In this document: positions 19,901-27,785 of the stretch, piece after piece
How the letters are laid out: every line of letters starts with the position of its first letter
Numbering within the stretch: position 1 is the stretch's first letter
Assembly (NCBI GenBank): GCA_903772945.1
Contig: CAICTM010001515.1
Span: 1 to 27,785, forward strand
Length of the DNA: 27,785 nt
From: Seminavis robusta
Taxonomy: Eukaryota > Bacillariophyta > Bacillariophyceae > Naviculales > Naviculaceae
Direction: 5' to 3'
Notes under the pieces: model-generated
Databases searched by the model: none
The model's input: the letters and a program-made list of their open reading frames with translations, nothing else
What the model was told of the DNA's origin: nothing
Translations under genes and position numbers: made by a program

Positions 19901-22900
19901 GAGCCAAAGAAGGACTTCCAGGAGTGATAGTTGGCAAAGCCGTGGTGGGACTGGTAGTTGTGGGGAAAAGAGAAGGGCTACCGGGAGTGACAGTAGGAGT
20001 TATCGTAGTGGGCCTGTCAGTTGTAGGAACAACAGAAGGACTCCTTGGAGAAATTGTAGGTAAAATTGGTGTTTGGCTGTCACTCGTGGGCATGGATGTG
20101 GTTGGTGCAACAGAAGGGCTGCCTGGGGTGATGGTAGGTATTGCTGTAGTGGGACTGGCACTTGCGGGTGGGTCTGTTGTTGGTGCAATGGAAGGACTAC
20201 CAGCAGCAACTGTGGGCACAGCTGTGGTGGGGCTGGCTGTTTTTGAAGCATCAGCACGAAGACCAGGGGTAACAGTAGGCAGTGCTGAGGTGGGCCTCAC
20301 ACTGGTCGGTCCCGCTGTTGTTGGACCAATAGAAGGACTACCTGGAGTCACAGTTGGCAAAGCCGAGGGGGAACTGGCACTTGTGGGTTTGGCTGTTGTT
20401 GGAGCTGAAGAAGGACTACCAGGTGAGACTGTAGGCAAAGCTGTTGTTGGACTGGTAGTTGTTGGTGTTTCTGTTGTTGGATAAACAGAGGGACTACCAC
20501 GAGTTACTGTTGGAAAAGCTGTAATGGGACTGATGTTTGTGACTGCTGCTGCATTCTGAGCCGAATAGGGGCTACCAGGAGTGACTTTAGGCAAAGCTGT
20601 TGAGGGACTTGCACTTGTTGGTTTGGTTGTTGTTGGTGTCATCGAAGGACTGCCAGGAGTGACCGTAGGCAAACCCGTGGTGGGACTGGCACTTGTGGGT
20701 CTTTCTGTTGTTGGAGCAACAGAAGGACGGCCGGGCATGACTGTCGGCAAATCCGTAGTAGGACTGGCACTTGTCAGTTTGGTTGTTGTTGGTGTCATTG
20801 AAGGACTGCCAGGAGTGACAGTAGGCAAATCCGTGGTGGGGCTAGCGCCTGTGGGTCTTTCTGTTGTTGGGGCAACAGAAGGACTGCCGGGGATGACTGT
20901 CGGCAAAGCTGTTGAGGGACTTGCACTTGTCGGTTTAGGTGTTGTTGGTGTCATTGAAGGACTGCCAGGAGTGACAGTGGGCAAATCCGTGGTGGGGCTG
21001 GCGCTTGTGGGTCTATCTGTTGTCGGAGCAACAGAAGGACTACCAGGAGTCACCGTAGGCAAAACCGTAGTGGGACTGGCACTTGTGTGTCTGTCTGTTG
21101 TTGTTGGGGCAACAGAAGGACTGCCGGGCATGACTGTCGGCAAATCCGTGGTGGGACTGGCACTTGTGGGTCTGTCAGTTGTTGGAGCAATAGAAGGACT
21201 GCCGGGCATGACTGTCGGCAAAGCTGTTGAGGGATTTGTACTTGTCGGTTTATCTGTTGTCGGAGCCAGAGAAGGGCTACCTGGAGTGACTGTAGGCAAA
21301 GCTGTGGTGGGACTTCTACTTGTGGGTTTGTCTGTTGTTGGAGCAACAGAAGGACTACCAGGAGTGACTGTAGGCATGGCTGTGATAGGTCGTTCGCTTA
21401 ATGGTGTGACGGTTGAATCAGTGGTCTCCGTATCTCGCAGTTCATCGATATTTGTTCCCACCTCCTGCGTATCTTCTTGTAGTTGGCCTGATGAGTCGGG
21501 TTCTTCATCAGATAGTTGAGCAACCATTTGGTTGATGGTTACTCGTGGGGCAGTCAAGTCTAGTATTCTGTCAACAATCCTTGGAAGTATTTCCTGGCAT
21601 TGGCCACTGCTAGGATTCTCCAAACAAACGCTCAAAGATTCAGAGTCAATATCTCCTGAAGTGTCTTCAAGAATACGCTTGCACAACTCTGGATCATCTT
21701 TGGTGCTAGTGCTCTCTTGAAGACACTCCCATATGGTGAGTAGCTCAGCATTGACAAAAGGAGTCTTGATGGTTCCGTTGTTTGCTTCCACAAGTTGCCT
21801 GGCTTGTTTTAGAATCTCAGGGTCAGCCACTTGAACTTGCTCCGCTTCCAAGTTGATCACGTCCATTTTGGTTGAAGCAAGAGTCACAGCAGAGACAACT
21901 TCCACTGGGGTCACTATCGATGTTCTGCTGGATTGGCAAGCATTCACATTATTCGAGAGGGCTGTCTGCATGTTGAATTCAAAGGAAACAGCATGTAGAG
22001 GCAAGAATTCGGACATTTCAACATTCAGCCCACCCATCACAAGTTTCCTATGGATATGCGGAATACTCAAAGTTCGCCTCGTTCCGGCTGACGAGTTGTC
22101 TGCGGTTGCTAGATGAAACAGTGGCTCGTAATCTGGGCACCCATTACAGGCAACAATGGCCTTCCAGACAATCGTAGTGATGCTGTCAGCCTCCAGATCG
22201 CAGTATTCATCCCAGGTAGTATTGGTGCCTTGAAGCCACGAGACCAATGGGTCCGTCTGGGAGGTTTGATCTCCATTAGAAGAGCTAATCCTGCTGACCA
22301 TTGAGCTGTTCCCGAGATCCAGACTATCAAAATTAGGTGGCAACAAGCTCTGAGTGTCATTGCCTATGGCGTTGCCCCAATCTGTTTCCCACTTGTCAAT
22401 GGAAACATTGTGCATGACTCGATCATACAGGTCCAGACACATTCCCTGGAAGTTGCCGAGGAAACAGGCAGTTGTAGTCAGAATGAAATTGATATGAATA
22501 GGACGATTAATGAGCGAGCAACCTTGAGACTAGAAGCAGTATACTCACAGAGATATCATTGTAAATATCCCTAAAGAGGAACTCCATCAGCTGCTTGTCC
22601 TCGGGATTGAACGCAAGATCAGGTGGGATTCCCTTGATCTGAAGCTCGATAAACCCGACCTCCATCTTTTGAGCATCCGAGCAAACGGGGGGAACAAAGG
22701 CGTCAAAAATTACGGAAGATTGTGATTCTGGGGTTGGGGTTGGAGCGGTTGAAGTTGACTGGATTACCCCAACAGACAATGCTGCGGCAGTCAGCGTTGC
22801 TAGCGACAGGAACAAGTGAGCAGATGAGATTCGAAATGCTGTAGCTGCGTTCCTCTTGCGAGCATCCCGTCAAATAGAATCAAATCTTACCTCCAACAGC

Positions 22901-23771
22901 AACACCAGCCTGAGTGATTAGACTTGTAGAGGCAACTGCTCCGACCAATGTGGTGGTGGCCCCAGTTAGACCTGAAAGCAGTGATTGAAAACACAGTGGT
23001 GAGAATGTTGCAATGAGGAAGTCTTAACAATGAATAGGATTATTCAGTGGCACAGACCAGCAGCAGAAACTCCAGCAACACTAGCACTGGCAGCGACTCC
23101 AGAAGCCGAGGAGGTCGCAGCACCTTGAGCCTATAGCAATATCAAAAGAGAGAAGGCAGTTAGGAATCAGAAGAGGCATAAGGATCCGATCCGAAAGGCG
23201 ATGAACTTACAGCCGAAGCCGCCATTTCCGCCACACCAGGAGTGCCAATAGGAGCTCCACCGAATCCACCAGTACTAGTAGTACTATGAATGCTAGCATT
23301 ATCGAGGCCTCCCACCAAAAGCTTGGAAGAGTCCGTAGATAGTGCCTTGGAAGGTTCCATGGCATCTGCGACTTCGAGACCACGTGGTTCTGTCACATCA
23401 TTTGCAGTACGCGTGAACATACGCAACAACTGATCCAAAAGCTGGATGAACAATTCTTGGATAGACCTCAAAAAGCCGTCCAAAGCTTCCAAACAAGGAG
23501 CAAAAACGGTACACCCAAGCTTATCCACAAAGAATGACACGAATCCCTCTCGAACTGCGTCTTCTCGTTCTTGAGCAGAGTCAATAGACACGCTCTCATG
23601 AAAACTGCCTTCCTCCAATTCGTTGACACCACCCTTATCATTCTCAATATCCTCCTCTCCAGTTTTCTCATCCTTCGGGTCTTCATCATCGACATCCAAC
23701 TCCAAGTCTACAACATCGTCCGCCACAACCGGACCGTCGGTCCCAGCACTATAGAAGTTAGACATGACCAT
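16567..23771 (-). CDS. Giant single-pass membrane protein with Pro/Thr and Pro/Ser stalks and a C-terminal P domain (five exons, one frameshift)
   Basis: I join five exons: 23771-23211, 23130-23058, 22971-22891, 22838-22549, 22445-16567. All introns are GT-AG (80, 86, 52 and 103 bp) and phases fit throughout. One base is missing in a T run at 19163-19166; restoring it joins ...Y-G-G-D-D-F to N-D-D-D-F-F-Y-Y-D-D, giving about 2,294 residues. Order: acidic N-terminal region (1-187); Ala/Gly-rich linker; one hydrophobic helix (about 246-262, HLFLSLATLTAAALSVGVI), probably a type II signal anchor; cysteine-bearing domain with N-x-S/T sites; 26-residue Pro/Thr repeats (about 687-1235); PEPT repeats; two related cysteine modules; Pro-Ser stalk (about 1680-2150); and a P (Homo B) domain ending G-M-W-T-I-T-V...S-W-T-L-H-L. 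No subtilisin catalytic domain accompanies it. I infer a cell-surface or wall protein; substrate and partners are unknown. Confidence 0.72.
17010..18415 (-). repeat. Pro-Ser stalk: P-S-x-x-P-S tandem repeats
   Basis: About 470 residues of P-S-x-x-P-S units, ending in P-T-x-x-P-T units near 17010-17110. A higher-order repeat is visible near 17300-17500, where S-D-V-P-S-L-I-P-S and S-D-V-P-S-S-N-P-S blocks recur about every 105-110 bp. Pro-Ser repeats of this kind are common in diatom wall and surface proteins. They should give an extended, probably heavily glycosylated rod. Confidence 0.85.
19163..19166 (-). other. Frameshift in the giant gene (missing T in a T run)
   Basis: Four A on the plus strand (T on the coding strand) where five keep the frame. 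Upstream frame ends in low-complexity M-T-I-S-S-I-M-M before stopping at 19059. The other frame reads F-N-D-D-D-F-F-Y-Y-D-D-F-F-Y-D-D and continues into plausible protein. Being in a homopolymer, it may be a sequencing error. Confidence 0.7.
19530..19735 (-). repeat. P-T-x-x tetrapeptide repeats
   Basis: Runs of P-E-P-T, A-E-P-T and E-Q-P-T encoded by 12-bp units. The unit repeated most exactly is the AEPT block (19590-19640). It joins the 26-residue repeats to the first cysteine module. Confidence 0.85.
19745..21390 (-). repeat. 26-residue (78-bp) Pro/Thr minisatellite in the giant protein
   Basis: About 22 units on the theme L-P-T-V-T-P-G-S-P-S-V-A-P-T-T-D-R-P-T. Units in the N-terminal half are close to each other and alternate between two subtypes (V-A-P-T-T-x-R-P-T and M-T-P-T-T-x-K-P-T). 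Units in the C-terminal half are more diverged and some are shortened. Alternating subtypes suggest expansion of a two-unit block. Confidence 0.85.
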
Positions 23772-24783
23772 TCTGTTGCTTGTGCGTCGTTTTTTGCTAT
23801 AATCGTCTCAAATGACTGTACGAAAGGGCGCTGATGAGTGTCTTGAAGGATGCTTTGTCAATGACTTCCGTTGATAACCTCCCTGCTCTGAAACCTCCTT
23901 GTAGTTACTAATCTTGGTAGATGTCCAACAGGTTGAAAGAATGAGTGCGTGGCCGAAGGTTTGTTGTATGGCGGAATTGACAACATGAGTGCAGAAGATG
24001 CCAATGAGGTTGAGTGCCCCTTGTGGTCTTCGGTAAATGACTTCCCCATGACCATTTCTGCACGTGCACGTCGGCTCACGCAAACCTGCGAAATCTAAAA
24101 CGCAGCACAATCTGACCCAAGAATGGCAGAAATTGGTTGAAAACGGTGAAACTGCAATACAGGACTATCTAGCTAAAGATGGTTGTAGACGTAAACATAG
24201 AGGAAAAAATGAAACAAATGGTCCAATGATGCGGTAAATTATAGCGCGAGGCCAACTGGCCTGGAAGGCGGGAGGAGGGAGAAGGCACAAGGGGTGAGAC
24301 TGCTCAGCGCTCAGCTTAGTCTGCTATTCCTGTCCCAGCCAGTTTTCCTGCATTGCTCCAACCCAAAGCGCAAAGGAAAATAACTCCCCAACTCCTTGAG
24401 GATCATCAGTCATGAGCGTGACTAATGAGCTAGTAAATCTTAGTCTTCAACGTGATTATCTTACGTAGAGTCGAGTCTGACTTCCTCTGGGGTTTTCCTT
24501 TGAGGAATACCACCTTTTGATTTGCGCTCTGAAGCAAAGCTGAGGTAATTCCGGGAGGCACGGAGTTCCTCGAAGACTCCAAGGAAACGTTACCTTGTGC
24601 CTGCTGGTTGTAAGATATTGCTCTCCTCATTCGCACGTTTAAGATAAGTTGGTTCATGTACTGAAGTTGACATGTTAAGATAACCTAGACACTCAGAATT
24701 CCCAAACCAGAAAGATAGGCTACAAGTACCAACGTCTCAATCCTAAGCCAACACTTCTTCAATGTGGGGAGTGAGGGAAGCTA
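23772..24783. other. Intergenic stretch upstream of the giant gene
   Basis: Should contain the promoter of the minus-strand giant gene; no clear TATA box or initiator could be defended. One 75-codon open frame (24430-24657, minus, ATG start) and a few overlapping frames at 23808-24110 have no recognisable features and I do not call them genes. Confidence 0.4.
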
Positions 24784-24921
24784 TTACCCACGAGCTTCCA
24801 CATCACCATCTACATCCAAGTCCTCTATATCCCCATCTTTGGGTGCCTCCTCTACCACAACATCGTTGGTTTCATCAATTTTGACTTGGTACCTTTTCCT
24901 TTGGTGGTGTCTCCTCACTGT
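24784..24921 (-). pseudogene. Possible last exon or gene fragment encoding an acidic tail
   Basis: Not part of a long open frame. On the minus strand it starts after a good splice-acceptor context: a TTACTAAC branch-like word followed by CCATTCCCTCAG. It then reads basic (R-R-H-H-Q-R-K-R-Y) and finally strongly acidic (V-V-V-E-E-A-P-K-D-G-D-I-E-D-L-D) before TAA (24784-24786). The first third also reads S-D-S-E-E-T-P-P-K-E-K in another frame, so a frameshift may be present. No upstream exon could be identified and I recognise no family. Weak call. Confidence 0.3.
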
Positions 24922-26147
24922 CTGAGGGAATGGTTAGTAATAGGGTATGTGGCAATTGCTGATAGTGGATACAAGATATGAAAGATACTGAAATTGGGCT
25001 GCTTGTAAGATAATCTTATTAGTGAGTTAGGAGTGGTGTCTAGCGAACAAACCCAATGGGTCACAGTGACAGCTCTTTTTGGCCGCTGGAGCATTATTAC
25101 AGTACAAGACTTAGTAGTTTTTGCCTCAAAACCTCAGCATTTTCCCAAGGCGCAGAACAGCTGTAACCGGTACCGCTAGATAGCCATTTTGTCAGAAGGT
25201 CCGATGTGTACATTTCCTAGCCTGCTCCCTAGCTAGCTAGCTGCTAGCTAGTTGCTACTTACTCGACGATTGGCGCTTTGCACTCCACTGCTGACATGCA
25301 TTACATGTACTGCATTACAAGCCCATGCAGTACTGACCACAAAGCAGAACAGTAATTGTGCTGTGCCGCATGCCCAAATGGCTGATATCTATCTATTTGG
25401 TCAAAGCAAATCACACAACAAGTAAAGCCTCCTCAAATCACACCCCACGGAACATGCCAGCCGGATCGGAACCTTTTTTAAAAAAGTTCTGGTACATGTA
25501 CTGTATGGTACTAGCTAGCTAGCTAGCTAGTACTTGGATGGAATGCTTGGCGGTACTGTATTACAGTCGGTATGGTAGTTATACTTCTTTGAGTGAAAGA
25601 GTGGAGCGAGCGACTGGTTGGCTGCAGCTATTTTTTAAAGCCTGTCGTATCTATGATAGCTCTAGCTAGTAGTAGCTACGATAACATGAAATGCATTTGA
25701 TAGATTGATTCATTATTCTCACTTGAAGCAAGCAAAAGAATCGTTTTACGAGCGGCGCCTTGCAGAGGCTTTGGAGGAACCGGGCGAACTTGCATCAATT
25801 CTGGCTGCAGCAGCCAAGGCAGTACGGTGTTGACGGTAGCTAGCTAGCACAACATGAAGTAGACTGTTGTATGGTACTGTACTGATTTTATCAACACACA
25901 AGTCCGTTCGCAACAGGCATCATTCCCGTTCCATTGCCGCGTCGTGCGGGGGTGGCTAGCTAGCTTGCTTTTTGGGGATCCACAACATGTACGGTTGCTA
26001 CATGATCTCAAAGCGGGACGGTTTTTGCTCGGTCCTTGACTTCGGATTAGACATAAGCAAAAGTCACCCCGCTCGTCCGTTGGGGTATTTGGTACCGTTC
26101 CATTTACGTGATGTAAACAGAACGGATCTATTTACTCACGTAGTCAT
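24922..26147. other. Non-coding stretch with CTAG/AGCT runs
   Basis: No gene supported. Contains repeated AGCTAGCTAG runs (near 25231-25252 and 25511-25530), including a perfect 26-bp palindrome at 25508-25533 of the form GTA(CTAG)nTAC. The rest shows nothing recognisable. Confidence 0.5.
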
Positions 26148-26253
26148 GGCGGACAGTAAACGGAACCGTTCCATAGAATGTAATCGGATCAGTTCTGTTA
26201 ACTTCTCGAACCTTCTCGGAACGTAATCGGAACCGTTCCGAATACTGTCCGCC
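26148..26253. mobile_element. 106-bp inverted-repeat (hairpin) element
   Basis: Ends GGCGGACAGTAAACGGAAC (26148) and the inverted GTTCCGAATACTGTCCGCC (to 26253). The arms are about 25 bp with three mismatches. The 55-bp loop carries more GGAACG/CGGAAC words. It lies about 120 bp before the transposase start and could be a miniature element or part of a terminal repeat. Confidence 0.5.
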
Positions 26254-26374
26254 TTAAACTGTCATTGGTGTGGTATGGTTGCTGCCTTTAAAGAGGTTCT
26301 GGTCTTTGAACACAATGTGCCCTTTCATTTCATTCCTAAAGTAGTCAGCTCATGAGATTTCAGACAAGTGCACC

Positions 26375-27785
26375 ATGTTTCCAACACCAACTAATCCACG
26401 TATCCAGCCTTCTACAGAAGAAGTCAGTTGGTTGGTACCTTCCATTAGCCTTGAGGATGTGGAGGGGAATCCTCCAATTGACCTTTGCTGCATGTTCTGC
26501 TTTGATGGAGATTATGCCAAAACTGCAGCTAAAATGGAAACAACAAAGATCATACTTCCTCCTTCTATCTATGAACCTGATCCTGACAAGAAAGATGTTA
26601 CTCTAGACTTGATCATCGACAAAGCTATGAAACATTCTGACACAACTCTTATCAAAGGCAAGATTGACAAAACTGTTGGCAATGAGATTCACTACTATTT
26701 ACTTTGTGAATGCAAGCGAAAATACTACAGTCAACGGGGCGCCACAACATCGGCAAAAGAGAACCAAAAGGAAAACTTTAGACAGGATAGAATAGTCGAC
26801 AAGGGGAAAGGTAGTCGAGGTCCAGATGGGAGGAGCTTTCCCCGCAGAACCGAGACATCTAAGCCCCACAAAAAATGCCCTGTTGAATTCAAATTGAGGT
26901 TGATCCCTGGCCAGTACTGGTACTTCAAGAGAACTCGTAAGGCACTGGGTATTCACAACCATTCTCGAACTCCATTTGTTGACAAACATAGAAGAATGAA
27001 AACCTACTCGCAGGAAGAATTGAATCTGGCCCAAACGTATAGCCAAATCTGTCCTGCCGGTGCCGCGATGGCTTTGACTAGCAAGGCAACTGGCACCCTA
27101 GCACCTTCCAAAGATCAGCTCCGTTACAACAAGTCTCCCACTTCTAACAAACCTGTATCCCAATCCCAGGCTCTTATCGAGTACCTCAGGGAGCAAGTAT
27201 CTTTGAAGAAGATGAGATTCGTTGCATTGTATCACGAGGTCACTGAGACAAGTTTGCTAATCATTTCAAAGGCCAGCATGAATAGGAGGGCTCAACAGAT
27301 GAACAATGAGGGTGTCTTTGATGAGGACCTGGAACAAGCTGAAGATATACAGCTCACCTATGAGGACTCCAGTTCCACTGTCCAGCAGCTGAGACTTAAG
27401 TCAGCTGCAGAGAAGGTTGGTATTGCAGAGGCACTATTGGCATGAAGCAAGATATGCAAGTGGGCAAAAAGGTGTTCCTTGCTTGTGCCTGGTGCACTAA
27501 GAAGAGAGAAAACTGTTTCAGAATATCCAGAAGTTCTTATGGTTGATGTAACGTTTCAAACAAACAATCAGGGAAGGCCTCTGTTTACAAGTTGCTCACC
27601 AGGCAGGGACATGTTCTTCTTCACACCATTAAGGGCCTACTTACCTTCCCAATGTAGGTGGGTCTTCAGTTGGCTGTTTGGAAGTGCCATACATTGTTAC
27701 TTGGCATGTACTCTCTTGCAAGAACTCAGCTGGTGCTCAGTGACGGTGACCCAAACATCTATCTATCGTTCTATCTATCTCTTTC
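26375..27785 (+). pseudogene. MULE-like transposase, frameshifted and cut by the window end
   Basis: ATG at 26375. The N-terminal 356 residues include a WRKY-GCM1/FLYWCH-like zinc finger: C111 and C113, C168-P-V-E-F, then H194-N-H196 (DNA binding, inferred). The frame stops at TGA 27443-27445. The next frame continues as M-K-Q-D-M-Q...L-A-C-A-W-C-T-K-K-R-E (27442-27510), then shifts back to Y-P-E-V-L-M-V-D-V-T-F-Q-T-N (27524-27565), the first catalytic Asp region of MULE DDE transposases. W-V-F-S-W-L-F-G follows near 27659. A third change near 27690-27708 leads to T-Q-L-V-L-S-D-G-D-P-N (27724-27756), which fits the second catalytic Asp. The catalytic Glu lies beyond the window. Three frame changes in about 270 bp make it inactive as sequenced. 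Confidence 0.7.
27757..27785. repeat. ATCT microsatellite at the window edge
   Basis: ATCTATCTATC(GTTC)TATCTATCTC, a short imperfect tetranucleotide repeat. It replaces the expected transposase coding sequence after the second Asp motif, so the gene may be truncated here and not only cut by the window. Confidence 0.6.

Noticed and set aside
19745..21390. Regular 78-bp spaced repeats as a possible CRISPR array
   Set aside because: The whole 78-bp unit is repeated, without unique spacers, and lies inside a coding frame of a eukaryotic gene.
16976..21519. Long plus-strand open frames opposite the giant gene (16976-17791, 17795-18325, 19321-20484, 20581-21519)
   Set aside because: They are Gly/Val/Ser-rich antisense readings of the Pro-Ser and Pro-Thr repeats; with repeat units of 12 and 78 bp several frames stay open by design. 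No domain or splice signals on that strand.
22507..22815. Independent small secreted protein at 22507-22815 (minus)
   Set aside because: The apparent start is TTG and the frame has no ATG after the upstream stop; the hydrophobic segment fits as exon 4 of the giant gene, with good splice sites on both sides.

Overview
The window looks like nuclear DNA from a eukaryotic microalga, most likely a pennate diatom of the Seminavis/Phaeodactylum type. This is an inference from four things: short GT-AG introns of 52-103 bp, a membrane-anchored LRR protein ending in a Cys-Cys motif, very long Pro/Ser/Thr-repeat surface proteins, and a dense mix of LINE, Ty3/gypsy, MULE-like and foldback-type repeats. 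No rRNA, tRNA or CRISPR array was seen.

Layout. 1-5187 is a repeat block. The frameshifted C-terminal end of a non-LTR retrotransposon (1-840) with its 3' UTR and poly(A) is followed by an ~0.85 kb repeat segment and by ~155-bp satellite monomers. The unit [LINE 3' end + 0.85 kb segment + satellites] is then tandemly duplicated (about 717-2558 and 2559-4275), and a third LINE 3' end and more monomers follow. 5655-6152 is a ~0.5 kb inverted-repeat element flanked by TTAA, lying against an array of degenerate GTCTC-containing repeats (6155-6430). 6741-8259 is a single-pass membrane LRR protein gene. It has one frameshift, and its last exon is split by an internally deleted Ty3/gypsy-like retrotransposon on the minus strand (8260-12634, 422-bp LTRs, 4-bp target duplication). 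The last 29 codons of the LRR gene resume exactly after the target duplication (12639-12725). 12726-14131 has no supported gene. 14132-16418 is a foldback-like element containing ~440-bp inverted arms at nearly 99% identity. It is built from the same satellite and segment families as the left end of the window.

16567-23771 (minus) is best read as one five-exon gene, although it appears as several open frames. It encodes a ~2,290-residue protein: acidic N-terminal domain, signal-anchor helix, cysteine-containing domain, about 22 copies of a 26-residue Pro/Thr repeat, PEPT repeats, two related cysteine modules, a long Pro-Ser stalk and a C-terminal proprotein-convertase P domain without a protease. 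One missing base in a T run at 19163-19166 breaks the frame. This is the most interesting gene here, probably a cell-surface or cell-wall protein.

23772-26374 is mostly non-coding, with one weak exon-like stretch (24784-24921), CTAG-rich palindromes and a 106-bp hairpin. 26375 to the window end is a MULE-like transposase with three frameshifts, cut by the window edge.

There is no operon-like or pathway-like cooperation among the genes. The window is a gene-poor, transposon-rich segment with one large surface-protein gene and one LRR gene killed by insertion. Single-base indels are frequent in nearly every coding remnant, so part of the damage may be sequencing or assembly error.
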